From positions 45,745,096 through 45,809,095 of the forward strand of contig NC_134400.1 of the NCBI RefSeq assembly GCF_050003625.1: a DNA stretch of 64,000 nt, in the 5' to 3' direction. The notes under the pieces are model-generated. The model was given only the letters and a program-made list of their open reading frames with translations, had not been told where the DNA came from and searched no databases. The position numbers and the translations under genes are program-made. This stretch comes from Haematobia irritans (Eukaryota; Arthropoda; Insecta; Diptera; Muscidae). Of this stretch, positions 49,601 through 58,830 are shown piece after piece; positions within the stretch are counted from its first letter, which is position 1, and the number at the start of each line of letters is the position of its first letter.

Positions 49601-52297
49601 TAACGAAAGGGCACTATACTCTTTTTAGAGTTGGGACAGTAAAATGAAAATGTAAAAAAAACAAACTTTAGTTCCTCTTTATTAAAAAGTAGTCCACGAG
49701 GATTGACGGACACCATCAAATATAAAAGCGGGCATTAAGTTCGAGTTTTACAGCTAAAACAGTTTAAAAAGTTTATTTTCTTTAAAATGAATTATTAAAG
49801 AAAAATAAAAGGAATTTTAGAGCGATGGTGTTAAATGCTAGTAAAAAACTGTTCACTCCTAAATAAATTTATGTTTATATTATAAAATTATGTATGTATG
49901 TTTATACTCGACTCCACGTTCTTCTTTTGTTAGTTTTTGAATTCCTTCCAAATTTTAAAGTTTTGTACAAAAACAGTTTTTTATTACAAGATTGTTATTT
50001 TTGCAATAAAAAATAATATTTTATCCAAAAATCAGTCAATTTCGTTTATATCAAGCACTGTTACTGACTATAAATCTTTAATAAGTTTCATTAAAAAAAA
50101 TTAATATAGTATAAATATAAATGTGTAAATTAAACAAAAAAACAAAAAACAAAGAAAAAATGTTCGGTCGGAGCAGGGATTGAACCCACGACCCTTTGCA
50201 TGCAAGGCAGACATGCTAACCACTGATCCACGTGGCAAACAAATGTATGTTTCTGTTAAATAATGTTATGTTTGCATGGGCTCGTGGGCGCTGCAAACTA
50301 TGCTATATAAATGTAACTTAAAACGATAATTATCTACTGGTGACTATAACAGCTACGTAGCCCAGTGGATAGTGTGTTGGCTTACAAACTGTATGGTCCT
50401 CGGTTCGATTCTCCGTGCAGGCGAAAGGTAAAATTTAAAAAATTTATAAAAGTGAATAATTTCTTCAACATTATTTGTATTACAGAGAAAGGTTCCAATA
50501 ACTAAAAAATTTCGTGGAAGTGAAAATTACGAGTATGTTAGGGAATGAGCACAATCGTGTTTGGGAAAAATTCTTCAAAGCATATAATATTTTTGGCTCT
50601 AAATGCTTCCAAACATATAATATGTTCACATAAAACAAACATATTAATGTTTCGACAGTATGCAATAATATATGTGCTTCCTGCAAAATATGTTTGGAAC
50701 ATATGTTAAAGAAGCGATTTTTTTTTGAGGGTGTGGGGGCTATATATAATTATGGACAGATGTGGACCAATTTTTGCATGGTTGTTAGAGATCATATGTT
50801 GACACCATATACCAAATTTCAGCCCGATCGGATGAAATTTGCTTCTCTTAGAGGCCTCGCAAGCCAAATTTGGGGGTCCGTTTATATGGGGGCTATACGT
50901 AAAAGTGTACCGATATGGCCCATTTGCAATAACATCCGACCTACATCAATAACAACTACTTGTGCCAAGTTTCAAGTCGATAGCTTGTTTCGTTCGGAAG
51001 TTAGCGTGATTTCAACAGACGGACGGACGGACATGCTCAGATCGACTCAGAATTTCACCAAGACCCAGAATATATATACTTTATGGGGTCTTAGAGCAAT
51101 ATTTCGATGTATTACAAACGGAATGACAAAGTTAATATACCCCCATCCTATGGTGGAGGGTATAAAAATAACAAAGGGTCAATCATCTCAATACGGCGCA
51201 ATGCCGGGAATGAGACGAAATATGGCGGAGCAAAATAAAATATTTTCTCGCCAAATATGTCATGATTGTTGAAATCAAACACATAATTTCCGAGAAAATA
51301 CCATGGTTGCTGCAAATATGTTACATATTTCCCGTGAAAAAGTAACACTATGCTCTTGTGTTTTTCTTGGTAGACTAAGAACTTATTGTTCAATTCTATC
51401 TTCAGTAGTTTTAAGATTTTCACCATCAGAGACCTAAAATTCTAACCCACGGTGGATCATATGCAACTTTTCATTGTTCTTTAATGTTTTTCTTTCTCTT
51501 AATTTCAGAATTATTAATTATCGAAAATTACCCACCACTACTGATACATTGTTCTTACGTTTTGGCGTTATTATTTTCTGTCTTCAAGGTGAGTTAGAGG
51601 GCCATGAGTTTCAATTCATGTTTTGGAAGCTGAGAATATTTTGAGGCTTAGAGCTTTTTTGAACTTCCTACTCCATTAGCATTTTATTTTGAATTTTTAT
51701 ATTTATATATTATGATTGTATGTTTTTTTATTTTTTATAGCAATTTTGGTTTTTTATACCGTAGAATATGTCCATGACAATATACGCCTCAATGCCTTTA
51801 TATTGGGTGGTTTAACATTTTTAGTTGCTTTGCTGTTCTTTTTGGAAGATTGTTGTACGGCCAAGGATTATCGAAGAGACAATAAATTTATACAAACTGA
51901 ATTTATAGTAAGTAATTTAGGAGTTATTTATTCGTTAATTGGTTAATTATATTTACAATTAATTATAAAAATAATTGTAAGCCTTGACTGCTAAGGTCTT
52001 ACGCTTTAGTTTAAAGTTAATTTAAGTCTTGGGCGTAACTAATAACTTTGGGGGTTAGCCAAACCTCTATCCTCCTAAGAAAATAAAAGTTTATCATCAG
52101 GATTTATGAAAATTCTGAACGTGGAATCAGGTTTCCAAAATTCCTCAAGTTTGGCTTAGCCCCACGCTCCCTTTAGCTACCCCTATGATTTTAATGAATA
52201 TGCATTAATTTGCACCTTTCTTCTCTTTTAGAAACCCATTTCATCAATACCCATTAAAATCTCCGAGGATGATGATGTTCTCCATACATATGTCTAG
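37622..52297 (+). CDS. Five-exon host gene, four-TM MARVEL/Snakeskin-like membrane protein
   Basis: Joined exons (37622-37669, 37771-37965, 51509-51588, 51741-51907, 52232-52297) encode about 184 residues. Every junction has GT and AG, and phases agree (0, 2, 1, 0). Hydrophobic stretches are: ITFKIFQL plus IACVAALIY (TM1, across the exon 1/2 join), FTYAGYTFIIAVCL (TM2), LFLRFGVIIFCLQAILVFY (TM3, across the exon 3/4 join) and NAFILGGLTFLVALLFFLE (TM4). The acidic C-terminus ends in HTYV. Size and four-TM spacing match small insect tetraspans of the MARVEL or Snakeskin type; this is a layout resemblance, not a proven homology, so no symbol is given. The start ATG sits in CAAAATGG, a good fly initiation context. 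Exon 2 needs one extra base removed near 37816 to stay in frame, so this allele may be defective or the base may be an assembly error. Confidence 0.8.
37771..37965 (+). CDS. Host gene exon 2 with apparent +1 frameshift
   Basis: It begins in phase 0 with IACVAALIYKKFSD, finishing TM1. This frame stops at TGA 37858-37860. A second frame, open from 37793, reads EARMTLRINQKTSNEWTLLQ and then NLNWSEEGSDFSVFTYAGYT, the extracellular loop and TM2. Removing the C at 37816 joins the two frames as SDN-EARMTL. The exon ends ATG GAA AG|gtaaat in phase 2, and the A that opens exon 3 completes the AGA codon. An alternative is that translation starts at ATG 37826, giving a protein without TM1, but that leaves the well-formed exon 1 unexplained. 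Confidence 0.7.
38416..38700 (+). pseudogene. Transposase N-terminal fragment (Tc1/mariner type)
   Basis: It reads SIARYRDIGSVETRPKSRRA, then RNPRRSGRNLARYL. After a frameshift near 38575 it reads FKNELGLKPLKFQN and DAQKQIDL. These phrases are typical of the helix-turn-helix start of Tc1/mariner transposases. It lies in the host intron, stops before any catalytic motif, and belongs to a different family from the copies at 4304, 6687, 8075 and 35348. Confidence 0.65.
38720..39005. other. Unassigned, with ccggttttt phrases
   Basis: aaccggcaatcggtttttat and aaacccgacattcaaagaac recall about 59580-59700, so it may be another diverged repeat. No gene. Confidence 0.3.
39006..39028 (+). repeat. Truncated F hairpin end
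   Basis: TATACCCTGCGCCACACTG with its right arm is present, but K1 follows at once. Only the terminal hairpin of an F element remains. Confidence 0.6.
39465..39981 (+). mobile_element. E2: CACTCAAAAAA MITE
   Basis: 517 bp between TA dinucleotides (39463-39464, 39982-39983). Ends CACTCAAAAAAAAGTGAAC and GTTCACTGTTTTTTCAGTG. Inner phrases are shared with E1 and more weakly with G1 and G2 (gaacttcgtat...aaagacatt). Confidence 0.85.
40045..41013. mobile_element. D2: CAC-ended element with TG duplication
   Basis: 969 bp, nearly identical to D1, with TG at 40043-40044 and 41014-41015. Joining the flanks restores gtgcgtgagtaag of K1. Confidence 0.85.
41067..41636 (-). mobile_element. K2: CTCACG-rich element with 8-bp duplication
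   Basis: 570 bp with ends TAGAGGTGTGCACGTGA and TCACGTGCACACCTCTA. It is flanked by TCACGTGC (41059-41066, 41637-41644), which is itself the terminal repeat of K1. The 8-bp duplication suggests a hAT-like element. No transposase. Confidence 0.85.
42215..43643 (+). mobile_element. A6: complete, uninterrupted DINE-1-like element
   Basis: 1.43 kb: hairpin TATACCCTCCACCATAGG, GTCCGTCCGTCCGTCTG, four to five 153-bp units, a CTATAG array (43165-43425), hairpin TTCGGCCTGGCCGGA, and the end atatatacttg. It is the best reference copy of family A in the window. Confidence 0.85.
43165..43425 (+). repeat. CTATAG minisatellite array in A6
   Basis: About nine units of attttatttctatagaaaat with TTTTGTCAAAA. 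Confidence 0.8.
43779..44612 (+). mobile_element. F4: DINE-1-like element
   Basis: TATACCCTGCGCCACACTG hairpin, one GTCCGTCTGTC tract, cgcccgatatg units, and the end gtcggcccagcccgacttta with aacttg. It sits in the T run of the right arm of J, again a T-rich target. Confidence 0.8.
44625..44901 (-). mobile_element. SINE with tRNA-like head and LINE-like tail
   Basis: On the minus strand it begins GGAGCAACCAACGGGCG, with a decayed B box (GGGTTAAATTCCTG) and TTCGACC. The body (caccaaaaagtttttccgcg, then gaaacgccgttcgg) follows. It ends gggctgccactatacctaac, the same closing phrase as the LINE at 2854-2884. It is old and has several deletions. Confidence 0.7.
44961..46395. mobile_element. G1: CACCCAGAAAAAAGTG element
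   Basis: 1435 bp between TA dinucleotides. Ends CACCCAGAAAAAAGTG and CACTTTTTTCTGGGTG. There is no open frame beyond chance. G2 is an independent, diverged copy. Confidence 0.85.
46915..48260. mobile_element. G2: CACCCAGAAAAAAGTG element
   Basis: 1346 bp with TA at 46913-46914 and 48261-48262 and the same ends as G1. It shows many small differences and a few deletions relative to G1. Confidence 0.85.
50166..50236 (-). ncRNA. tRNA-like block 1 in C2
   Basis: The same sequence as 29257-29327 with one change in the A-box region (gatcca for gctcca). The B box is intact. Pol III potential is inferred only. Confidence 0.55.
50355..50428 (+). ncRNA. tRNA-like block 2 in C2
   Basis: TAGCCCAGTGG and GGTTCGATTCTCC, as at 29446-29518. 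Confidence 0.55.
51509..51588 (+). CDS. Host gene exon 3
   Basis: Eighty bases between a pyrimidine-rich acceptor (ttctctt..ttcag) and donor gtgagt. Read in phase 2, it gives IINYRKLPTTTDTLFLRFGV then IIFCLQ, ending in phase 1. It holds the short loop after TM2 and the first half of TM3. Confidence 0.8.
51741..51907 (+). CDS. Host gene exon 4
   Basis: A 167-base exon between acceptor ttttttatag and donor gtaagt. It completes the split codon (G+CA = Ala) and reads ILVFYTVEYVHDNIRLNAFI, then LGGLTFLVALLFFLED, then CCTAKDYRRDNKFIQTEFI. It contains the end of TM3, a short charged loop, TM4 and a CC pair that could be palmitoylated (inference). It ends in phase 0. Confidence 0.85.
52232..52297 (+). 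CDS. Host gene exon 5 (terminal exon)
   Basis: It follows acceptor ttctcttttag. Twenty-one codons, KPISSIPIKISEDDDVLHTY then V, and stop TAG at 52295-52297. It encodes a short acidic cytoplasmic tail. A 3' UTR with an AATAAA follows within about 60 bases. Confidence 0.8.
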   Translation, partial: KPISSIPIKISEDDDVLHTYV

Positions 52298-52347
52298 TAA
52301 TCTGTATTTTTAATTCATATTTTTTATATATTTTTTTTATTAAATTA

Positions 52348-52353
52348 AATAAA
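52348..52353 (+). promoter_or_regulatory. Polyadenylation signal AATAAA of the host gene
   Basis: An AATAAA lies about 50 bases after the TAG stop of exon 5, in an AT-rich 3' UTR. The position is approximate by a base or two. The next recognised element begins at 52441. Confidence 0.55.
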
Positions 52354-52440
52354 TGTTTTACAAATTATAATAATACATTTTATAATAAATTATAGTAATA
52401 CATTGTTCGTAGCAAAAATATTACCAAGTTGTTTGTTTTT

Positions 52441-55306
52441 TATACCCTAAACCACATAGTGGCCAGGGTATAATAAGTTTGATCTGCCAAAAAATGTGCC
52501 TACCAGAAATATTGATTTTAGACCCCATAAAATATATACCGATCGACTCAGAATCACCTCCTGAGTCGATCTAGCGCTCGGTGTCCGTCCGTCCGTCCAT
52601 GTATTTGTTGTTCAAAGGATTCCGGTCGCAATTATTAACCGATTTTGATGAAATTTGGTATAGGGAGTTGTTTGGGCACAAGAACGAACGCTATTGAGTC
52701 GATCCTGAGTCGATCTAGCGCTCGGTGTCCGTCCGTCCGTCCGTCTGTCCATGTATTTGTTGTTCACATGATTCGGTCGCAATTATTAACCGATTTTGAT
52801 GAAATTTGGTATAGGGAGTTGTTTGGGCACAAGAACGAACGCTATTGAATTTGGAAGAAATCGCATCAAATTTAGATATAGCTCCCATATATATGTATCG
52901 CCCGATTTCGACAAATGGGGTCACGTAGCACTTTTTTACTATCCGATCGTCGTCAAATTTAGCACAAAATAATCTTCTGCATCACCCTTTATGTATGCAA
53001 AATTTCATCGAAACCGGTTCAGATTTAGATATAGCTCCCATATATATGTATCGCCCGATTTTGCCAAATTAGGTCATAAAATCCTTATTTACCAACCGAT
53101 CGTACTCAAAGTTGGCTAAATGTAATCTTCTATAGCACTAACTACATGTGCAAAAAATCATCGAAATCGGTTCAGATTTAGATATAGCTCCCATATATTT
53201 GTACCGCCCGATTTTTCTAACTTTGGCCATAAAACCCATATTTATCAACCAATCTTACTCAAAGTTGGCTAAATATAATCTTCTATAGCACTAACTATAT
53301 GTTTGACCATAGAGGCCTCATATCTTAACTGATCTTACTGAAATTTTGTACAAGGTAAGCTTTTGTAGTATCCCAGCCAGCATTTCAAAGTTCCATTTCA
53401 TCCTCATCGCTACCACAGACTCGTAAGTGACACTGCAACAATCGCCAACTATGATAGCATTTTGCCATCACTATTCGCATGAAAGTATTTTGCCATCACT
53501 ATTGTTACAAGAGCCATTTTATATGTATTTTGTGAAACACCAAGCACAACTAGCTTCTTATAATTTATTTAAATAAAAATGATAATGAAGTGCTGAAAAC
53601 ATAGTTATTTCGCTTAAAATTGTGAAAGGTATATTGGTGAACAATTTTTGACTTTCCAAATGGAATAAAATGATAGTTTTTCAAATATTTTTCCAGACAC
53701 GCTGCCTCCATTGGGAATAAAAGCACTGGCTAATAGACGCTACAACATGTAACTTGCAACTTGTAACTCAACATCAATCTTTTATTAATGCATAAAAATA
53801 TGTTAAATGTGATGTGATAGTCGTATAAATGTTATATTTATGAGAATTTGTAAATGTTTAATAAAATTAATAAACATCTAAACAATCGTGTTTTACTTGA
53901 CCACAAGGATTCTTTCACAACTATCTTAAAATGCACTTTGTCTGATTGTTTGCAGGGGCTCCTATTGGCGTCCTTCTAAATGTATCCAGAAGGGCACCTA
54001 ATAATTGCACTCATACGATACTTTTTTGTAGTAACTTGGCGTGGTACAAATTCTGAATAGTGACGGCGCTTTTCCGAGGAGTTTTGGATATCGTATACGA
54101 CTGTTTTCGGCGTAGTGGGGATTCTCAGAAGCGCCCACAAATTCAAAAAATGTTGGCAGGGATTAATCAAACCCGCAAAATATTATGCAAATTGGTTCAG
54201 ATTTACATATAGCTTCCATATATATGCATTGCTCGATTTTCCCAAATTTGGCCATAATACTCTTATTTATTAACCAATGTTACTCAAATTTCTAATTTTG
54301 ATGTACTAGCCGATCGTATTTATACGTACTTGTAGCTCTTACATAAGAATATTGCTCGGTTTTTACAAATTTGGATTTAGCGATGTCTGTCTGTCTGTTG
54401 ATGTATTTTTGTGTGCAAAGTACAGCTCGCAGTTTTAGTCCGATTGTCCTTAAATTTGGTATAGGGTCCTGTTTCGGCTCAAAGACGATCCCTGTTGATT
54501 TTGGAAAAAATCGGTTCACCGATCTGGTCATAATTGGCGTGTATATTAACCGATCTTCCTCAAATTCCGTACATTCGAATATTTTATGAGTCTCGAAAAA
54601 CTTGCAAAATATCAGCCAAATCGGTTCAGATTTAGATATGGCTCCCATATATAGCTTTCACCCGATTTACACTCATTTGCCTACAGAGGCCAATTTTTTG
54701 CTCCGATTTAGTTTAAATTTTGCATAGGGAGTAGAACCAGCATTGTAACTATGCGTGCCAAATTTGGTTGAAATCGGTTCAGATTTGGATATATCTCCCA
54801 TATATAGCTTTCGCCCGATTTACACTCATATGACCACAGAGGCCAATTTTTAACTCCAATTTAATTAAAATTTTGCACAGGGAGTATAATTAGCATTGTA
54901 GCTATGCGTGCCAAATTTGGTTGACATCGGTTCAGATTTAGATATGGCTCCCATATATATGTTTTTCTGATTTCGACAATATCGAGCGATAAATCATAAA
55001 TAAACTTTTGCGAAGTTTCCTTAAAATTGCTTGAGATTTAAATGTTTCCCATATTTTTTTACTAACATTGTGTTCCACCCTAGTGCATTAGTCGACTTAA
55101 ATTTTGAGTCTATAGATTTTGTAGAAGTCTATCAAATTCTGTCCAGATCGAGTGATATTTAAATGTATGTATTTGGGACAAACCTTCATATATTTATAGC
55201 ACCTAACACATTTGAAGGATGTGATATGGTATCGAAAATTTAGATCTACAAAGTGGTGCAGGATATAATATAGTCGGCCCCGACCGACTTAAGACTTTCC
55301 TTACTT
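52441..55306 (+). mobile_element. F5/F6: DINE-1-like elements, joined or nested
   Basis: It begins TATACCCTAAACCACATAG with (GTCC)n and 153-bp units (gctcccatatatatgtatcg). A 144-bp internal tandem repeat covers the GTCC tract (52561 and 52705). After insert P (53375-54167) it continues. Near 54360 a second F copy starts at gcgatgtctgtctgtctg and runs to ttacttg at 55306. Confidence 0.7.
53375..54167. mobile_element. P: element with CCAGCCAGCATTT ends
   Basis: ATCCCAGCCAGCATTTC at the left and AAAAATGTTGGCAGGGAT at the right are imperfect inverted repeats. It breaks an F5 unit. Duplication of the target is not clear. No gene inside. Confidence 0.5.
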
Positions 55307-55866
55307 GTTTTAAGAATGGGCTCAATATTAGTGGCATACTAACTCCGTAGGTGCAATGCCAACTACTGCCAGTGTTGCTAGAAGTAGGGGAAATACCCTA
55401 TATTTAGTTTTTTTTTTCTAATATTTAGCGTCTTGTTAGGACGTAGGGCCACAATGTAGGGACATTTTAACTCAACACAATATGTAATAATTTTTACATT
55501 TTGGTGGCTCTAGAGGAGGAAATTAGAAGCCGGCAAGGCTTGATCTCTACACGCAAAAAAATAATTCTTTCCTCCCAAACGAAATTTTACACAAACAAAG
55601 TTCGTTTCTCATTTGCTTTTCGTTGAAAGGAAGTGTATTCAGAAGAAAAGTATATACTTTTTGTGATAAACGTTTATTCTTTTCCAAGATGTAAAAACAA
55701 TTTCATAAAGACTAACTCAAAAATTTTTTTTTCTGGCTAATTGCATTTTCCCTCACATCTTTTTCACTTCCACGAAGTTTTTTTAGTTCTTAGCACTTTT
55801 TTCTGTAATACAAACAATGTAGAAGAAATTATACGGTTTTATAAATTTTAAAATTTTTTTTACCTT

Positions 55867-55939
55867 TCGCCTGGACGGAGAATCGAACCGCGAACCATGC
55901 AATTTGTAAGCCAACACACTATCCACTGAGCTATGTGCC
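55867..55939 (-). ncRNA. tRNA-like block in R (type 2)
   Basis: On the minus strand: TAGCTCAGTGGATAGTGTG, TTACAAATT, and B box GGTTCGATTCTCCG. This copy has a better A box (TAGCTCAGTGG) than those in C elements and is the closest to a real tRNA. Confidence 0.6.
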
Positions 55940-56051
55940 GTTATTGTCATCAATAGACAATTACCCATATAACATATATTTATATAGCATAGCTTGCGGC
56001 GCCCACGAGTTGATTAAACAAAGTTTATTTAACAGAAAAATACATTTAGTT

Positions 56052-56124
56052 GGGCACCGTGGAGCAGTGGTTGCTACGTCCGACTTGCATGCCAAGGGTC
56101 GTGGGTTCGATCCCTGCTTCGACC
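56052..56124 (+). ncRNA. tRNA-like block in R (SINE-head type)
   Basis: GGCACCGTGGAGCAGTGG, CTTGCATGCC, B box GGTTCGATCCC, end GCTTCGACC. It points away from the block at 55867-55939, the same arrangement as in C1 and C2. Confidence 0.6.
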
Positions 56125-56140
56125 AATTTTTTTTTTACAT

Positions 56141-56412
56141 ATATTCCAGATATGGTCGGAAGATTCCGAAAAAATGTTCAACATTACATTCTACTATATT
56201 AAATTTTTACTATGAACTGTAAAATGTGTCTTATTAAAAACCTAAAGTAAGAAAAGAACAGTGTTTGATATAAACGATATTCCAGATATGGTCGGAAGAT
56301 TCCGAAAAAATGTTCAACATTACATTCTACTATATTAAATTTTTACTATGAACTGTAAAATGTGTCTTATTAAAAACCTAAAGTAAGAAAAGAACAGTGT
56401 TTGATATAAACG
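56141..56412 (+). repeat. 136-bp tandem duplication in R
   Basis: atattccagatatggtcgga at 56141 and 56277. The copies look identical over 136 bases. Confidence 0.8.
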
Positions 56413-56664
56413 AAATGGAATGTGTTGTTGGTTCAAAAAAACTTTTTTTATTAAAAAAAATAAACATTTTGTAACAAACGAATTTTTTTGGTGATAAAAG
56501 TGTATACTTTTCGAAGCAATCCAAAAAACTCTAACAAAAGAAAAACGTTTTCGGTACACGTTTTTCAAACGTTTTTTTCTTTGCGTGTAACAATGTGTGG
56601 TAACGACAGTTACCACTCGTGCCAAAAAAATCTAACAAAATTTCAAGATTACCACAAATCTATA

Positions 56665-56925
56665 GAAATTTTTGTCCCAACTTTATTCCTTTAGAAAATT
56701 TTATCAATATTTTATTTCTATAGAAAATTTTGCCAAAATTGTATTTCTATAGAATTTTTTTTCAAAATATTATTTCTAAAAAAATTTTCTCAAAATTTTA
56801 TTTCTATGGAATATTTTCTCAAAATTTTATTTCTATAGAATTTATTATCAAAGTTTTATTTCTATAGAAAAATTTCTGTTTATAGAAACTTTTTCCAAAA
56901 TTTTATTTCTACATGTTAGAGATTT
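56665..56925 (+). repeat. CTATAG minisatellite array
   Basis: Units of aaaattttatttctatagaa, led by ggtaacgacagttaccactc. Part of Q. Confidence 0.7.
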
Positions 56926-56934
56926 AACAAAAAA

Positions 56935-57629
56935 CAAGTATATATGGGGCTCCGGAGGTCAAATCTGGGGATGGGTTTATATGGGGCCTATATATAATTA
57001 TGGACCGATTTCGACCAATTTTTGCATGGGTGTTTGAGGCCATATATTAACACCACGTACCAAATTTGAACTGAATCAGATGAAGTTTGGTCTTCCAAGA
57101 CGCTCCGGAGGTCAAACCTGGTGATCGGTTTATATGGCGGCTATATATAATTATGGACCGATATTGACCAATTTTTGCATGGTCATTAGGGGGATCGGTT
57201 TATATGGGGGCTATATATAATTATGGACCGATGTGGACCAATTTTTGCGTGGTTATTAGAGACCATATACTAACACCATGTACCAAATTTCAGCTGGATC
57301 GGATGAAATTTGCTTCTCTTAGAGGATTTGCAAGCCAAATTTGGGGGTCCGTTTATATGGGGGCTATACGTAAAAGTGGACCGATATGGCCCATTTGCAA
57401 TACCATCCGACCTACATCAATAACAACTACTTTTGCCAAGTTTCAAGTCGATAGCTTGTTTCGTTCGGATTTCAACAGACGGACGGACGGACGGACATGC
57501 TCAGATCGACTCAGAATTTCACCACGACCCAGAATATATATACTTTATGGGGTCTTAGAGCAATATTTCGATGTGTTACAAACGGAATGACAAAGTCAAT
57601 ATACCCCCCATCCTATGGTGGAGGGTATA
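56935..57629 (-). mobile_element. A8: deleted DINE-1-like element
   Basis: caagtatat joins straight to an A unit (ggggctccggaggtcaaatc), so the GC hairpin end is lost. Several 153-bp units, CGGACGGACGGACGG and the GGGTATA hairpin remain. Confidence 0.75.
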
Positions 57630-57913
57630 AAAATTCTATTTTTGGTAGAATTCTACCAACTGTGGCAACCGTGGTGGTAATACGAATTTATTTTCTAGGT
57701 TATATACGTTGCATTTTCATGTTTTAAGATAATAAAGTACTTGTAAAATTTGTTTAAATTGTAAAATTGTAGGGAAAATTGTTTGGGAATGTATGGGAAA
57801 GCAGGGAATTTTTTTGTCCTTGTAGGGTAAACCGAATATTTTCCCTGGCAACACTGACTATGAGCTATAGTCACATTGAGACAAAGCCCCTTAATTTTCT
57901 TAAATATGCAACC

Positions 57914-58487
57914 GCACAGAAAAAAATATCACCAAAATATTTCCAATTAAAAAGTTAATGGAAGTTGAAAATTTTTTCAATTAATAAATTAATTGATACA
58001 ATTAACTTTTTAATCATGATAGAAACATTAAGTTAATTAAGTCAATGATTGAAAATTTTCAAATTTTTAATTAAAAAATTAATTGATACAATTAACTTTT
58101 TAATCAAATTCGGAAGACTAATTCAGTTAAACAAAGTGCTGATATTTTTTTAAAATTTTAATTAAAAATGTATTTCAAACAATCATTTGTTAATCCAAAT
58201 AAAAACTCTAAGCCAATTCAGAAAGTAATTAAAAATAGTTACCTTTTTAATTAATAAATTAATTGAGTTTTGCAATCAATATCAATTAAATTTTTAATTG
58301 GATCAATTAAAAAATTAATTGAAATTTGCTGAAAAAATCAATTAATTTTTTAATCAAGAATTTTACCTATGCCTAATTAAAACTGTGATTGATACTATCA
58401 TTTTCGTGATTGAAGACCTTTCAATTAAAAAAATAATTGGATCAATTAATTTGGTGATTGAATCAGAAAAATAATTTTTTGTGTGCG
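57914..58487. mobile_element. L2: L-family element rich in AATTAATTG
   Basis: Ends CACAGAAAAAAATATCACC and AATAATTTTTTGTGTG, with well over a dozen TTAATTGA/TCAATTAA words between. It is the longest L copy. No gene. Confidence 0.65.
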
Positions 58488-58559
58488 CGGTTTATCTCCC
58501 AGACCTATATCAATGTTACCCCACAAATGCTTATGATTACTAATTCAATAATGGTGGTT

Positions 58560-58830
58560 TAGGGTATGATATAGTCGGCCCCGCCCGACTTTCTACTTTA
58601 CTCACTTTTTTTTTATAAATTTAAAAAAAACTTCAATTAAAAAGTTAATTAATTTAATTATGTTTTTAACCAAAACAACGATAACGTAAACAATGAAAAC
58701 AATTAAGGAAAGTTTAAAGTCACGCACTATATTATATCCTGCACCATTCTGTGGACCAACACTTTCGATACCACCTGAAGCATTTCTAATTTGTTGTGAT
58801 CCATCAATTATAAATAGATTTATTGCCATA
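58560..58830. repeat. F end fragments in two orientations
   Basis: agtcggccccgcccgacttt near 58573 (+) and ttatatcctgcaccattctg near 58730 (-) are pieces of F ends separated by L-like DNA. Confidence 0.5.

Larger units (their letters stand above)
48970..50733 (+). mobile_element. C2: CAC-ended element with TG duplication
   Basis: 1764 bp, nearly identical to C1 but flanked by TG (48968-48969, 50734-50735) in place of TA. Joining the flanks restores ttatatgggggc of A7. It holds the same divergent tRNA-like pair. Confidence 0.85.
46525..51164 (-). mobile_element. A7: DINE-1-like element holding G2 and C2
   Basis: It starts caagtatatacggccgtaag and ends at GGGTATA 51164 after CGGACGGACGGACA. 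G2 and C2 interrupt the 153-bp units, and the units read on when they are removed. It ends about 340 bp before exon 3 of the host gene. Confidence 0.8.
37966..51508 (+). other. 13.5-kb intron of the host gene, filled with transposons
   Basis: It runs from donor gtaaat at 37966 to acceptor ctcttaatttcag at 51508. Inside are a transposase fragment, K1 with E2 and D2, K2, J with A6 and F4, a SINE, G1, and A7 with G2 and C2. The only sequence not assigned to an element is roughly 37966-38400, 38720-39005, 46400-46520 and 51170-51508. Confidence 0.7.
55550..56587. mobile_element. R: CACGCAAAAAAA element with divergent tRNA-like pair
   Basis: TA on both sides (55548-55549, 56588-56589), ends CACGCAAAAAAATAATTC and TTTTTTTCTTTGCGTG. 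It shares the core phrase cacttccacga...tagttcttagcac and the tRNA-like pair with C and D elements, but the outer parts differ. A 136-bp tandem repeat lies at 56141-56412. Confidence 0.8.
55370..57856. mobile_element. Q: hAT-like element, holding R, an array and A8
   Basis: CAGTGTTGCTAG at the left and CTGGCAACACTG at the right are inverted ends typical of hAT. The 8-bp flanks (actactgc, actatgag) agree only in part, so the call is tentative. The inside is almost all later insertions. Confidence 0.5.
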
